Positions 54,326-63,961 of a DNA stretch of 64,000 nt are shown in pieces. Position numbers and translations under genes: made by a program. The stretch is taken from the NCBI RefSeq assembly GCF_018310535.1, contig NZ_CP074102.1:186001-250000 (forward strand), written 5' to 3'. Origin of the DNA: Streptomyces mirabilis (lineage in GTDB: Bacteria > Actinomycetota > Actinomycetes > Streptomycetales > Streptomycetaceae). The notes below the pieces were generated by a model. It saw only the letters and a program-made list of their open reading frames with translations, had not been told where the DNA came from and did not search any database. Within the stretch, counting starts at the first letter, position 1, and every line of letters starts with the position of its first letter.

Positions 54326-54534
54326 TCGAGTTCGGCGGCCTTGGCCGCGAGATGGGCGAGGGCCTTCTCGACCCGGACGAAGTGGGCCGCGCCCGACCCG
54401 AAGTCGTGAGCGCGGAGGGCCAGGACGAAGCCCTTCCCCCAGCCCCCGATGTCATTGCAGACGTGGGCGATCAGCTTGACGCCCTTGGCCGACGGAGTGG
54501 CGGCGTCACCACGGACGTACATGATCTCCGACAT
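54326..54534 (-). pseudogene. Relic of a macro-domain (Appr-1''-P processing) protein
   Basis: The start is intact: MSEIMYVRGDAATPSAKGVK, then LIAHVCNDIGGWGKGFVLAL (ADP-ribose-binding loops, residues about 20-40). The middle of the domain is missing, and only VEKALAHLAAKAAELDTSV, a later helix, remains before the frame runs into repeat DNA where HMPRIGCG would be expected. So the domain has an internal deletion and a lost C-terminus. Intact relatives hydrolyse ADP-ribose esters and are about 150 residues long. The reading frame stays open through the repeats to 54079, but that translation is low complexity and probably meaningless. Confidence 0.75.
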
Positions 54535-54577
54535 GACGCCACCGTAGGCGCCGCCACTGACAACGGCGTCCGACCTG

Positions 54578-56044
54578 CTACTTCGTCAGCTCGCTCAGTT
54601 CCTGGTCCGTGGTCTTCGAGACCCGGTGGCGGATCGCGAACCAGCCGCCGACCAGCAGGGCCGCGATCACCGGGATGAGGAGCAGGGTCTTGCGGCCGAC
54701 CTCGGGGTCGTTCCCCATCAGGCCGAGCACGGCCAGCAGGAAGACGATGGTGACGATCTCGGTCACGGGGCTGCCGGGGAGCCGGAAGGACGGGCGGGTG
54801 ACCAGGCCGTCCTTGGCGCGGCGGACGAACACCAGGTGACAGACCATGATGATCACCCAGGTGCTGATGATGCCCAGGGACGCGACGTTCAGGACGATCT
54901 CGAAGGCCTGGCTGGGCATGAGGTAGTTCAGGCCGACGCCGAGCACGCACACCGCGCAGGTGAGCAGGATGCCGCCGTACGGGACCTGGCTGCGGTTCAT
55001 CTTCGCGGTGAACCGGGGCGCGGAGCCCGCCATCGCCATGGAACGCAGGATGCGGCCGGTGGAGTACAGGCCGGAGTTCAGGGACGACATGGCCGCGGTG
55101 AGGACGACCAGGTTCATGACGTCACCGGCTCCCTGGACGCCGATCTTCGACAGGACGGTGACGAAGGGGCTCTCGTCGGCCGAGTAGACCGAACCGGGCA
55201 GCAGCAGCGCGAGCAGCACGACCGAGCCGACGTAGAACAGGCCCACGCGCCACATGATCGAGTTCACCGCGCGCGGGACCACCTTCTCCGGCTCGGCGGT
55301 CTCGCCCGCGGCGACGCCGACCAGCTCCAGGGCCGCGTACGCGAAGATCACGCCCTGCATCACCAGGACGACCGGCATGATCCCGTGCGGGAGGAGACCG
55401 CCGTGGTCCGTGATGACGCTCAGGCCGGGCTTCTGACCGCCCACGTCGTGGTGCGTGGCCAGCAGGAAGATGCCGACCAGCATGAAGGAGACGAGGGTGG
55501 CGACCTTGACGATCGCGAACCAGAACTCCATCTCGCCGAAGATCTTCACCGAGATCAGGTTGACGGCCAGGACCACCGCGAGGGCGATCAACGCCAGCAC
55601 CCACTGCGGGATGTCGGTGAAGAAACTCCAGTAGTGCGTGTAGAGCGCGATCGCGGTGATGTCGGCGATGCCGGTCGTCGACCAGTTGAGGAAGTACATC
55701 CACCCGGCGACGTACGCGCCCTTCTCGCCGAGGAACTCGCGCGCGTACGACACGAAGGACCCGGAGGAGGGCCGGTAGAGGACCAGCTCGCCGAGCGCAC
55801 GCACGACGAAGAAGGCGAAGACTCCGCAGACGAGGTAGGCGATCGCCAGCGCGGGGCCCGCGCTGTGGAGGCGGCCGCCGGCGCCGAGGAAGAGTCCGGT
55901 GCCGATCGCGCCGCCGATGGCGATCATGTTGACGTGGCGGGCCTTGAGGTCCTTGCTGTAACCGGCGTCGCCCGCGTCCGCGGGCGTGCGGGCCGCATCG
56001 GTGCGGGATGCGGCCTTGGCCGTGTCTACGGCGTCCTTGCTCAC
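54578..56044 (-). CDS. Amino-acid permease, APC superfamily
   Basis: The 488-residue membrane protein belongs to the AAT/GABA-asparagine permease group. Helix 1 is [20 protein letters not shown] (about 34-53), and the family signature follows as [20 protein letters not shown]. About 12 helices follow, including [39 protein letters not shown] and [20 protein letters not shown]. It takes up an amino acid such as L-asparagine, GABA or a related compound using the proton gradient. GTG 56044 is adopted, giving a 30-residue hydrophilic Ala/Asp-rich N-terminus; its ribosome-binding site is weak. It is divergent from the MerR gene. Confidence 0.92.
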   Translation of the reverse strand: MSKDAVDTAKAASRTDAARTPADAGDAGYSKDLKARHVNMIAIGGAIGTGLFLGAGGRLHSAGPALAIAYLVCGVFAFFVVRALGELVLYRPSSGSFVSYAREFLGEKGAYVAGWMYFLNWSTTGIADITAIALYTHYWSFFTDIPQWVLALIALAVVLAVNLISVKIFGEMEFWFAIVKVATLVSFMLVGIFLLATHHDVGGQKPGLSVITDHGGLLPHGIMPVVLVMQGVIFAYAALELVGVAAGETAEPEKVVPRAVNSIMWRVGLFYVGSVVLLALLLPGSVYSADESPFVTVLSKIGVQGAGDVMNLVVLTAAMSSLNSGLYSTGRILRSMAMAGSAPRFTAKMNRSQVPYGGILLTCAVCVLGVGLNYLMPSQAFEIVLNVASLGIISTWVIIMVCHLVFVRRAKDGLVTRPSFRLPGSPVTEIVTIVFLLAVLGLMGNDPEVGRKTLLLIPVIAALLVGGWFAIRHRVSKTTDQELSELTK

Positions 56045-56310
56045 GCGTGGATCTACTCTCTGGTGCGCCCACGCACTGAGCACGCGGGTTTCCGGATGTG
56101 CCTCGGCCCGCACCACCCCTGACGCGGCGCAGACCAAGGAATCACCTTCCCCGAGGGATCCTCCGGATGCGATGGCACACCTCACACCGCGGAACATCTC
56201 ACATGGTGATCAAAGGGTGCAGAACTCGTCGACAGCGCTTTCACAGGACCGGTGAGACAGCAATACTGTTGCACCTGATCGCTGCACCATCGAAGAGGCG
56301 AGGACCTGTG

Positions 56311-57054
56311 ATGACGACGGACACCGAGGAGCCGACGCTCACGGTCGACGAGCTGGCGGCACGCGCGGGCGTCACGGTCCGTACGGTCCGCTTCTACAGT
56401 TCCAAGGGGCTGCTCCCGCCGCCCGTGATCGGACCCCGCCGGGTGGGGCACTACAGCCAGGAGCATCTGGCCCGGCTCGCGCTCATCGAGGAGCTGCAGC
56501 GCCAGGGCATGACGCTGGCCGCGATCGAGCGCCATCTTCAGCAGCTGCCGGCCGACCTGAGCGCCCAGGATCTCGCCCTGCACCGCGCCGTGGTCGCCTC
56601 CTGGGCGCAGGACGCGGCGGAGGACGTGACACGCGGGGAACTGGAACGGCGCGCCGGCCGCCCCCTGGGTGAGGAGGACCTGGAGCGGCTCGTCGCGATG
56701 AACATCGTCGAGCGGACCGAGGACACCTCCGACAGTGTGGAGAGATCGGACTCCGTGGACTCCTCGGGCTCCTTCCGTGTGGACCCGGCGCTGCTGGCGC
56801 TCGGCGTCCAGCTCCTCGACGTACCGCTCGCGCACGAGTCGATCCTCGCCGCCCGCGGCGTCCTGCTGGAGCACTCCCGCGCGGCGGCACGCGAGCTGTC
56901 CGCGTTGCTGCGCGAGGCGGTGGGCGAGCACGAGTCGGTGGCGGCGGTGAAGTCCCTGTCGGCGCACATGCAGCCGCTGGTGGTGCAGGCGCTGCTGACC
57001 ACGTTCCAGCGCTCCCTGAAGGAGGAGCTGCGGGTGTGGCTCAAGGAGTCCTGA
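56311..57054 (+). CDS. MerR-family transcriptional regulator
   Basis: The 247-residue protein has an N-terminal MerR winged helix-turn-helix (about 10-80): TVDELAARAGVTVRTVRFYS, then SKGLLPPPVIGPRRVGHYSQ and EHLARLALIEELQRQGMTLA. The long C-terminal helical part (about 90-247) includes an acidic Ser/Asp stretch and a dimerisation or effector region, and lacks the Cys ligands of metal sensors. ATG 56311 lies three bases after an alternative GTG and downstream of GAGGAC. It faces the fadJ-like gene, and a long shared hairpin covers its stop codon. The target is unknown; the divergent permease or the lipid genes are options. Confidence 0.9.
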   Translation: MTTDTEEPTLTVDELAARAGVTVRTVRFYSSKGLLPPPVIGPRRVGHYSQEHLARLALIEELQRQGMTLAAIERHLQQLPADLSAQDLALHRAVVASWAQDAAEDVTRGELERRAGRPLGEEDLERLVAMNIVERTEDTSDSVERSDSVDSSGSFRVDPALLALGVQLLDVPLAHESILAARGVLLEHSRAAARELSALLREAVGEHESVAAVKSLSAHMQPLVVQALLTTFQRSLKEELRVWLKES

Positions 57055-57082
57055 GCCACCGAGGACTCCTGAGCCACACCCG
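57031..57082. terminator. Long composite hairpin between convergent genes
   Basis: CGGGTGTGGCTCA pairs perfectly with TGAGCCACACCCG (13 bp). After one bulged A, GGAGTCCT pairs with AGGACTCC (8 bp). The structure includes the MerR stop codon and can terminate both the MerR and fadJ transcripts. Confidence 0.85.
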
Positions 57083-57105
57083 CGCGCCTCCTGCTCAGCT
57101 ACATG

Positions 57106-59280
57106 TCAGTTGTCGCTGAACTTCTCGCCCTGCTCCGCCTTCTCGACGAGCAGCGCGGGCGGCGTGAACCGCTCCCCGTAGCGCTCGGCGAGTTCACGCG
57201 CGCGTGCCACGAATCCGGGGAGACCTCCGTCATAGCCGTTGATGTACTGGAGCACGCCGCCGGTCCACCCCGGGAAACCGATCCCGAAGATGGACCCGAT
57301 GTTGGCGTCGGCGACGGACGTCAGCACGCCCTCTTCCAGGAGCCGGACGGTGTCCAGCGCCTCGGAGAAGAGCATGCGCTCCTGCATGTCCTTGAACGGG
57401 ATCTCGTGGCCGGGCTTGGTGTAGTGCTCGCGCAGGCCGGGCCAGAGCTTGCCGCGCTTGCCGTCCGCGCCGTACTCGTAGAAGCCCGCGCCGCCGCTGC
57501 GCCCGGTGCGGCCGAACTCGTCGACCATGCGGTCGATGACCGCCTCCGCCGGGTGCGTCTGCCAGGTGCCGCCCGCCTCCTCGACGGCCTGCTTGGACTC
57601 CTTGCGGATCTTGCGCGGCAGGGTGAGCGTCAGCTCGTCCATCAAGGAGAGGACCTTGGCCGGGTAGCCCGCCTGGGCCGCCGCCTGCTCGACGGAGGCG
57701 GGCTCGATGCCCTCGCCGACCATCGCGACGCCCTCGTTGATGAAGTGGCCGATGACGCGGGAGGTGAAGAAGCCGCGCGAGTCGTTGACGACGATCGGGG
57801 TCTTCTTGATCTGCCGTACGAGGTCGAAGGCGCGCGCCAGCGCCTCGTCGCCGCTCCGATCGCCCTTGATGATCTCGACGAGCGGCATCTTGTCGACGGG
57901 CGAGAAGAAGTGCAGTCCGATGAAGTCCTCCTGCCGCTCCACGCCCTCGGCGAGCACGGTGATCGGCAGGGTCGAGGTGTTGGAGCACAGCAGCGCGTCG
58001 GGCTCGACGACGTTCTGGATCTCCTGGAACACCTTGTGCTTGAGGGCCGTGTCCTCGAAGACGGCCTCGATCACGGCGTCGCAGCCGGCCAGGTCGTTCG
58101 GGTCGGCGGTGGGCGTGATGCGGGCGAGCAGCTCGTCGGCCTTCGCCTGGGTCGTACGGCCCCGGGAGACGGCCTTCGCGCAGAGCTTCTCGGAGTAGGC
58201 CTTGCCCTTGGCCGCCGCCTGAGCCGACACGTCCTTCAGGACGACGTCGATGCCCGCGCGGGCGCACGAGTAGGCGATGCCGGCGCCCATCATCCCGGCG
58301 CCGAGGACGGCGACCTTGCGGACCTGGCGCGGCTCGATGCCCTGGGGGCGGTTGGCGCCGGAGTTGACCGCCTGGAGGTCGAAGAAGAACGCCTGGATCA
58401 TGTTCTTCGAGGTCTGCCCGGTGACCAGCTCGGTGAAGTAGCGGGCTTCGATGACCAGCGCGGTCTCGAAGTCGACCTGGGAGCCCTCGACGGCGGCCGC
58501 CATGATGTTGCGCGGGGCCGGGTAGGGGGCGCCGTTCAGCTGCTTCCTCAGGTTGGCAGGGAAGGCGGGCAGGTTGGCGGCGAACTTCGGGTTCGACGGC
58601 GTGCCGCCCGGGATCTTGTAGCCGGGCTTGTCCCAGGGCTGGTGCGACTCGGGGTTGGCGTCGATGAAGGCGCGCGCCTTGTCGAGCATCTCCTCGGAGG
58701 TGGCCGCCACTTCGTGGACGAGCCCGTTCTCCAGGGCCCGCTGCGGGGAGTACTGGGTGCCCTGGAGGAGCACCTTCAGCAGGGCGTCGGTGATGCCCAT
58801 GAGGCGGACGGTGCGGGTGACGCCACCGCCCGCGGGCAGCAGGCCGAGGGTGACCTCGGGCAGGCCGATCTTGGAGCCGGGGGCGTCGAGGGCGACGCGG
58901 TGGTGGGAGGCGAGGGCGATCTCGTAGCCGCCGCCGAGGGCCGCGCCGTTGATGGCGGCGACGACCGGCTTGCCCAGGGTCTCGATGCGGCGCAGGGAGG
59001 ACTTGATGGCCGTGCCGGCGTCGAAGGCCTCCTGGGCGTTCTCCGGGCCTGCCTTGATCATGTCCTTGAGGTCGCCGCCCGCGAAGAAGGTCTTCTTGGC
59101 GGAGGTGTAGATGATGCCCCGGATGGAGTCCTTCTCGGCCTCGGCGCGTTCGGCGATCGCCGCGATCGAGTCCTTGAAGGCCTGGTTCATGGTGTTGGCG
59201 GACTGGTTGGGGTCGTCGAGGACGAGGGTGACGACACCGGTCTCGTCCTGTTCCCAGCGGATGGTGGTGCTCTCGGTCAT
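57106..59280 (-). CDS. fadJ: Trifunctional-type 3-hydroxyacyl-CoA dehydrogenase/enoyl-CoA hydratase
   Basis: The 724-residue fatty-acid oxidation protein carries out hydration and dehydrogenation of enoyl-CoA. Domain 1 (about 1-190) is crotonase: KKTFFAGGDLKDM (about 62) and NGAALGGGYEIALASHHRVA. Domain 2 (about 320-500) is the NAD-binding dehydrogenase: VAVLGAGMMGAGIAYSCARA (about 327-346) and the GLHFFSPVDKMPLVEII motif with the catalytic His. The C-terminal domains end NGYDGGLPGFVARARELAER. ATG 59280 follows GAGGA. It lies 57 bp after the thiolase gene, its partner in beta-oxidation. Both lie downstream of the acyl-CoA dehydrogenase set on the same strand. Confidence 0.96.
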   Translation of the reverse strand: MTESTTIRWEQDETGVVTLVLDDPNQSANTMNQAFKDSIAAIAERAEAEKDSIRGIIYTSAKKTFFAGGDLKDMIKAGPENAQEAFDAGTAIKSSLRRIETLGKPVVAAINGAALGGGYEIALASHHRVALDAPGSKIGLPEVTLGLLPAGGGVTRTVRLMGITDALLKVLLQGTQYSPQRALENGLVHEVAATSEEMLDKARAFIDANPESHQPWDKPGYKIPGGTPSNPKFAANLPAFPANLRKQLNGAPYPAPRNIMAAAVEGSQVDFETALVIEARYFTELVTGQTSKNMIQAFFFDLQAVNSGANRPQGIEPRQVRKVAVLGAGMMGAGIAYSCARAGIDVVLKDVSAQAAAKGKAYSEKLCAKAVSRGRTTQAKADELLARITPTADPNDLAGCDAVIEAVFEDTALKHKVFQEIQNVVEPDALLCSNTSTLPITVLAEGVERQEDFIGLHFFSPVDKMPLVEIIKGDRSGDEALARAFDLVRQIKKTPIVVNDSRGFFTSRVIGHFINEGVAMVGEGIEPASVEQAAAQAGYPAKVLSLMDELTLTLPRKIRKESKQAVEEAGGTWQTHPAEAVIDRMVDEFGRTGRSGGAGFYEYGADGKRGKLWPGLREHYTKPGHEIPFKDMQERMLFSEALDTVRLLEEGVLTSVADANIGSIFGIGFPGWTGGVLQYINGYDGGLPGFVARARELAERYGERFTPPALLVEKAEQGEKFSDN

Positions 59281-59337
59281 GAGGAGGGTCTCCGTAGAAG
59301 CCGTTTAAGCCGTGGAAGTCTGGGGGTCCGCCGGGGG

Positions 59338-60552
59338 TTACAGGCGCTCGACGATGGTCGCGATGCCCATGCCGCCGCCCACGCACAGCGTGGCGAGGCC
59401 GTAGCGCTTGTCCTGGCGCTCCAGTTCGTCGACGAGGCTGCCGAGGATCATCGCGCCGGTGGCGCCGAGCGGGTGGCCGAGCGCGATCGCGCCGCCGTTG
59501 ACGTTGACCTTGTCGAGGGACAGGCCCATGTCCTTCACGAAGCGCAGGACGACCGCGGCGAAGGCCTCGTTGATCTCCACGAGGTCGATGTCGTCGATGG
59601 TCAGCCCGGCCTTGGCGAGCGCCTTGCGGGTCGCGGGCGCGGGGCCGGTGAGCATGATGGTGGGCTCGGAGCCGGAGACGGCCGCGGCGACGATCCGCGC
59701 GCGGGGGGTCAGGCCGTGGCGCTCGCCGACCTCCTTGGAGCCGATGGCGACCAGGGAGGCGCCGTCGACGATGCCGGAGGAGTTGCCCGCGTGGTGGACG
59801 TGGTCGATCTCCTCGACCCAGTGGTACTTCTGCAGCGCCACGGCGTCGAAGCCGCCCAGCTCGCCGATGTCCGCGAACGAGGCCTTCAGCTTGCCGAGCG
59901 AGTCGGCGGTGGTGCCGGGGCGCATGTGCTCGTCGTGGTCGAGGACGACGAGCCCGCTGCGGTCCTTCACGGGGACGACGGACCGGTCGAAGCGGCCGTC
60001 CTTCCAGGCGGCGGCCGCGCGCTCCTGGGAGAGGGCCGCGTACTCGTCGACGTCCCGCCGTGAGAAGCCCTCGATGGTGGCGATGAGGTCGGCGCCGATG
60101 CCCTGCGGCACGAAGTTGGTGGCGATGTTGGTCATCGGGTCGGCGAACCAGGCGCCGCCGTCCGAGGCCATGGGCACGCGGGACATCGACTCGACGCCGC
60201 CCGCGAGCACCAGGTCCTCCCAGCCGGAGCGGACCTTCATCGCGGCCAGGTTGACGGCTTCCAGGCCCGAGGCACAGAAGCGGTTCTCCTGGACTCCGGC
60301 GACCGTGTCGGGCAGTCCGGCGGCGATCGCGGCGATCCGCGCGATGTCGGAGCCCTGGTCGCCGACCGGGCCCACGACACCGAGCACGATGTCGTCGATC
60401 GCGGCCGGGTCCAGGCCCGGCAACCGGCGCTGGATCTCGTGGATGAGGCCGACGACCAGGTCGATGGGCTTGGTGCCGTGCAGGCCGCCGTTCGCCTTGC
60501 CGCGCCCGCGCGGGGTGCGGATCGCGTCGTACACGTACGCTTCGGTGCTCAC
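59338..60552 (-). CDS. fadA: Acetyl-CoA C-acyltransferase (thiolase)
   Basis: The 404-residue thiolase cleaves 3-ketoacyl-CoA in the last beta-oxidation step. The acylated cysteine is in [20 protein letters not shown] (about 91), with [17 protein letters not shown] context, NEAFAAV (about 325), the base His in [12 protein letters not shown] (about 357) and the second Cys in [11 protein letters not shown] (about 393). ATG 60552 gives the family N-terminus [17 protein letters not shown]. It pairs with the adjacent fadJ gene. Length and catalytic residues are complete. Confidence 0.96.
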   Translation of the reverse strand: MSTEAYVYDAIRTPRGRGKANGGLHGTKPIDLVVGLIHEIQRRLPGLDPAAIDDIVLGVVGPVGDQGSDIARIAAIAAGLPDTVAGVQENRFCASGLEAVNLAAMKVRSGWEDLVLAGGVESMSRVPMASDGGAWFADPMTNIATNFVPQGIGADLIATIEGFSRRDVDEYAALSQERAAAAWKDGRFDRSVVPVKDRSGLVVLDHDEHMRPGTTADSLGKLKASFADIGELGGFDAVALQKYHWVEEIDHVHHAGNSSGIVDGASLVAIGSKEVGERHGLTPRARIVAAAVSGSEPTIMLTGPAPATRKALAKAGLTIDDIDLVEINEAFAAVVLRFVKDMGLSLDKVNVNGGAIALGHPLGATGAMILGSLVDELERQDKRYGLATLCVGGGMGIATIVERL

Positions 60553-60583
60553 TGGATAAGCCTTTCGGGGAGGGTGCGGAGGA

Positions 60584-61726
60584 TCAGCCGAGCAGGGAGC
60601 GGCCGATGATCTCCTTCATGATCTCTGTGGTCCCGCCGTAGATGGTCTGGATACGGCCGTCGGTGAAGGCCCTGGCGACGCGGTACTCCGTCATGTAGCC
60701 GTAGCCGCCGTGCAGCTGGAGGCAGCGGTCCGCGACGCGTTTTTGCAGTTCGGTGGCCCACCACTTGGCCATCGAGGCGTGCACGGCGTCGAGTTCCCCG
60801 TTCGTGTGGTCGACGACGCAGCGGTCGAGGAACGTACGGGTGACGGCGCACTCGGTGGCCATCTCGGCTATCTCGAAGCGGATGTGCTGGAGCTTGGACA
60901 GCGGCCGTCCGAAGGCCTCGCGCTCCTTGACGTACTGGGTGGTGATCTCCAGCAGGTGCTCGGCCGCCGCGATCCCGGCGACGGCGATGCCCATGCGTTC
61001 CTGCGCGAGGTTCGTCATGAGGTGCACGAAGGCGCCGTTGAGCTCCCCGAGCAGGTTCTCCTTGGGGACGCGTACGTCGTGGAAGAACAGCTCGGCCGTG
61101 TCCTGCGCCTTCTGCCCGATCTTGTCGAGGTTGCGGCCACGCTCGAAGCCTGCCATGCCGCGCTCGACGACGAGCAGAGACAGACCGTGGGCGCCGCCTT
61201 CCGGGGTCGTCTTCGCGACGACGATCACCAGATCGGCCAGGATCCCGTTCGAGATGAAGGTCTTGGAGCCGTTGAGCAGCCAGTGGTCGCCCCGGTCCTC
61301 GGCGTGCGTCCTGATGCCCTGGAGGTCGGATCCGGCGCCGGGCTCGGTCATCGCGATCGCCGTGATGATCGAACCGTCGCAGAACCCGGGCAGCCACCGC
61401 CGCTTCTGCTCCTCGGTGGCCAGGTCCGTCAGATACGGCCCGATGATGTCGTTGTGCAGCCCGAGGGCGAGACCCGCGGCCCCCGCGCGCGTGAACTCCT
61501 CGGCGAGTACGGCGCTGTAGCGGAAGTCGGCGTTGCCGCCGCCTCCGTACTCCTCCGGTACGGCTAGGCCGAGCAGCCCCTGTTTCCCTGCGGCGCGCCA
61601 GGCCTCGCGCGAGACGATGCCGTCCTTCTCCCACTGTTCGTAGTACGGCGTCACCTCCTTGGCGAGGAAGGTGCGCACGGTCTCCCGGAACGCGTCGTGC
61701 TCGGCGCCGAAAATCTGCCGCTTCAT
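60584..61726 (-). CDS. Acyl-CoA dehydrogenase
   Basis: The 380-residue FAD enzyme introduces the alpha-beta double bond into acyl-CoAs. It begins [20 protein letters not shown] and has [20 protein letters not shown] (signature 1, about 122-141) and the C-terminal [20 protein letters not shown] (signature 2, about 328-347). The final [20 protein letters not shown] contains the position of the catalytic glutamate (YGGTTEI). ATG 61726 follows GAGGG. It lies 14 bp after the LLM enzyme gene and 31 bp before the thiolase gene, so it can be co-transcribed with both. Chain-length preference is unknown. Confidence 0.95.
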   Translation of the reverse strand: MKRQIFGAEHDAFRETVRTFLAKEVTPYYEQWEKDGIVSREAWRAAGKQGLLGLAVPEEYGGGGNADFRYSAVLAEEFTRAGAAGLALGLHNDIIGPYLTDLATEEQKRRWLPGFCDGSIITAIAMTEPGAGSDLQGIRTHAEDRGDHWLLNGSKTFISNGILADLVIVVAKTTPEGGAHGLSLLVVERGMAGFERGRNLDKIGQKAQDTAELFFHDVRVPKENLLGELNGAFVHLMTNLAQERMGIAVAGIAAAEHLLEITTQYVKEREAFGRPLSKLQHIRFEIAEMATECAVTRTFLDRCVVDHTNGELDAVHASMAKWWATELQKRVADRCLQLHGGYGYMTEYRVARAFTDGRIQTIYGGTTEIMKEIIGRSLLG

Positions 61727-61740
61727 GCGCGGTCGCCCTC

Positions 61741-62754
61741 CTAGAGCCAGCTCTTGACGGTCTCGACCAGCCGGGCCGGCTCCGGCCCCACGGGAGTGAT
61801 GTTGAGCATGTCGACCCCGGCCTCCCGGAAGGCCTCGACACGCTCGCGCACATAGCTCTCCGGCCCGCACAGCGAGATCAGCTCGCAGAACTCGGCCGGT
61901 ACGGCGGCCTCGGCCTCCTTCTTGCGACCGGAGAGGTACAGCTCCTGGATGAGCCGAGCCTCCTTCTCGTAGCCGTAGGCCACCGCGAGGTCGTTGTAGA
62001 AGTTCTTGCCGGGGGCACCCATGCCGCCTACGTAGAGGGCGATTTTGGGTCGCGCGAGCTCGCGTACGGCCGCCGCGTCCTCGCCGATGGCGAGCAGGCC
62101 GCCCGCGACGGTCCGCAGGGGGCCGAGCGCCGGGTCCCGCAGTGCGGCGCCCTCCGCGAGGGGGGCGCCCCACACCTGGTGGGCCTTCTCCGGGATGAAG
62201 AGGGTGGGCAGCCAGCCGTCGGCGAGTTCGGCGGTCATCCGGACGTTGGCCGGGCCCAGGGAGGCCACGTACAGCGGCACGTCGGGGCGCACCGGCTTGG
62301 TGAGGAGCTTCAGGGGCTTGCCCAGACCGCCGGGGCGGGGCATGTCGGTGATGCCGTGGTGGTCGATGACCTCGCGGCGCAGGATGCGGCGGGTCAGCTC
62401 GATGGCCTCGCGGGTGCGGCCCAGCGGCTTGTCGTATGCCTTCCCGTGCCAGCCCTCGACGACCTGCGGGCCCGAGGCACCGAGCCCCAGGATGGCGCGG
62501 CCGCCCGAGATCGCGTCGAGTCCGGCGGCGGTCTGCGCGAGAAGCGCCGGGGTGCGCGAGTACACGTTGAGGATCCCGGAGCCGATCTTCATGCGCTCGG
62601 TGCGGGCGGCCAGATAGCCCATGATCGTGGGTGCGTCGAAGCCGTAGGCCTCCGCCACCCAGACGGCGTCCAGGCCCGCGGACTCCAGGGCGGCGACCTC
62701 ATCGGCGGCGTGCCGGGGGTCGCCCGCGTAGTCGAGCGGGAGGGAGAGCTCCAT
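61741..62754 (-). CDS. LLM-class (F420-dependent type) oxidoreductase
   Basis: The 337-residue protein is a luciferase-like TIM-barrel enzyme of the kind that usually uses F420 or a flavin: MELSLPLDYAGDPRHAADEV, GLDAVWVAEAYGFDAPTIMG (about 28-47), LGLGASGPQVVEGWHGKAYD (about 95-114) and LYVASLGPANVRMTAELADG (about 164). Its ATG overlaps the stop of the CoA-transferase gene as TGATG. Association with acyl-CoA genes suggests action on a lipid or steroid intermediate. The oxygen or hydride acceptor cannot be told from sequence. Confidence 0.9.
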   Translation of the reverse strand: MELSLPLDYAGDPRHAADEVAALESAGLDAVWVAEAYGFDAPTIMGYLAARTERMKIGSGILNVYSRTPALLAQTAAGLDAISGGRAILGLGASGPQVVEGWHGKAYDKPLGRTREAIELTRRILRREVIDHHGITDMPRPGGLGKPLKLLTKPVRPDVPLYVASLGPANVRMTAELADGWLPTLFIPEKAHQVWGAPLAEGAALRDPALGPLRTVAGGLLAIGEDAAAVRELARPKIALYVGGMGAPGKNFYNDLAVAYGYEKEARLIQELYLSGRKKEAEAAVPAEFCELISLCGPESYVRERVEAFREAGVDMLNITPVGPEPARLVETVKSWL

Positions 62755-63920
62755 CAGTCGCCGTCCTTCATCGTGTCGTCCTTCATGCGGTCGTGCCGCG
62801 TCAGCCGTGGTACGTCCCAGTCGCGGGCCACGTCGGCGGTGTCGGCGCCGGGCAGGGCGGGGCCGGTGCGGACGGAGGTGCGGGTCAGGGAGAAGCGGGG
62901 TGCCGGGGCGGGCTGGGTGATGCCGCCGTGGTCGGTGAAGGTGCCGCGGGCGGCGAGGTGGGGGTGGGCCGGGGCCTCCCGCAACGACAGGACGGGGGCC
63001 ACGCAGGCGTCGGAGCCCTCGAAGACCGCGGTCCACTCGTCCCTGGTGCGGGTCTTGAAGCGGGCGGCGACCGCCTCGCGCAGCTCGCCCCAGCGGGCCA
63101 GGTCCTTGCGGGAGTCTGCGTGCTCCTCGATGCCGAGCAGTTCCACGAACTCGGCGTAGAACTGCTGCTCCAGGGCGCCCACCGCCATGTACTTCCCGTC
63201 GGCCGTCTCGTAGGTGCCGTAGTACGGGCAGCCGCCGTCCAGGAGGTTGGCGCCGCGCCGGTCCTGCCAGCCGCCCGCGGCGAGCATGCCGTGGATCATC
63301 GAGGCGAGGTGCGCGGCGCCGTCGACGATCGCCGTGTCCACGACCTGCCCGGCGCCGGTGGCGCGTGCGTGGTGGAGCGCGGCGAGGACGCCGACGACGA
63401 GATAGAGCGAGCCGCCCGCGTAGTCGCCGACGAGGTTCGCGGGGACCGTGGGCGGCTCGTCGGGCCTGCCGATCATGCCGAGGGTGCCGGTGAGGGCGAT
63501 GTAAGCGATGTCGTGCCCGGCACGCGGGGCGAGCGGGCCCTGCTGGCCCCAGCCGGTCATCCGGCCGTAGACGAGCCGGGGGTTGCGGGCGTGACAGGTC
63601 TCGGGGCCGACACCGAGGCGCTCGGCGACGCCGGGGCGGTAGCCCTCGACGAGGATGTCCGCGCGCTCGACCAGATCGAGGACGCGGGCGGGGCCGTCCT
63701 CGGCCTTCAGGTCGATCACGACCGACCGCTTGTTGCGGTTGGTGATGTCGTACTCCGGGTTGACGGCGAGCCCCGTACCGCCGGGCCGGTCCACGCGGAC
63801 GACGTCCGCGCCGAGGTCGGCCAGGAGCATGGCGGCGAACGGGCCGGGGCCGATGCCCGCCAGCTCCACCACGCGCACTCCGGCCAGCGGGCCGTACGCC
63901 GGCGTCCCTGCCACTGCCAT
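62754..63920 (-). CDS. CoA-transferase family III (alpha-methylacyl-CoA racemase type)
   Basis: The 388-residue protein starts with PLAGVRVVELAGIGPGPFAA and has LLADLGADVVRVDRP (about 29-43), NRNKRSVVIDLKAEDG and the catalytic-region GHDIAYIALTGTLGMIGRPD (about 133-152), DYAGGSLYLVVGVLAALHHA and DGGCPYYGTYETADGKYMAV. Family III enzymes transfer CoA or racemise 2-methylacyl-CoA; the GHDIAYIALTG pattern (His then Asp) favours the racemase subgroup, which would help oxidise branched or sterol side chains. ATG 63920 follows GGGGG. It is the first gene of the leftward lipid-catabolism unit, behind a palindrome. Confidence 0.92.
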   Translation of the reverse strand: MAVAGTPAYGPLAGVRVVELAGIGPGPFAAMLLADLGADVVRVDRPGGTGLAVNPEYDITNRNKRSVVIDLKAEDGPARVLDLVERADILVEGYRPGVAERLGVGPETCHARNPRLVYGRMTGWGQQGPLAPRAGHDIAYIALTGTLGMIGRPDEPPTVPANLVGDYAGGSLYLVVGVLAALHHARATGAGQVVDTAIVDGAAHLASMIHGMLAAGGWQDRRGANLLDGGCPYYGTYETADGKYMAVGALEQQFYAEFVELLGIEEHADSRKDLARWGELREAVAARFKTRTRDEWTAVFEGSDACVAPVLSLREAPAHPHLAARGTFTDHGGITQPAPAPRFSLTRTSVRTGPALPGADTADVARDWDVPRLTRHDRMKDDTMKDGD

Positions 63921-63942
63921 CGAGCCCCCAGCACTGTGACAC

Positions 63943-63961
63943 CACTGATGTGACATCAGTG
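63943..63961. promoter_or_regulatory. Perfect 19-bp palindromic operator candidate
   Basis: CACTGATGT-G-ACATCAGTG has perfect 9-bp arms around one base, 23 bp upstream of the CoA-transferase ATG. Such palindromes are typical TetR-family operators in actinobacterial lipid catabolism. It overlaps the expected promoter of the leftward operon. Confidence 0.7.

Noticed and set aside
57103..60063. A 986-codon open frame on the plus strand
   Set aside because: It lies exactly opposite fadJ and fadA, which have full domains and motifs; its translation is low-complexity Ala/Gly/Arg/Val, typical of antisense frames in GC-rich DNA.
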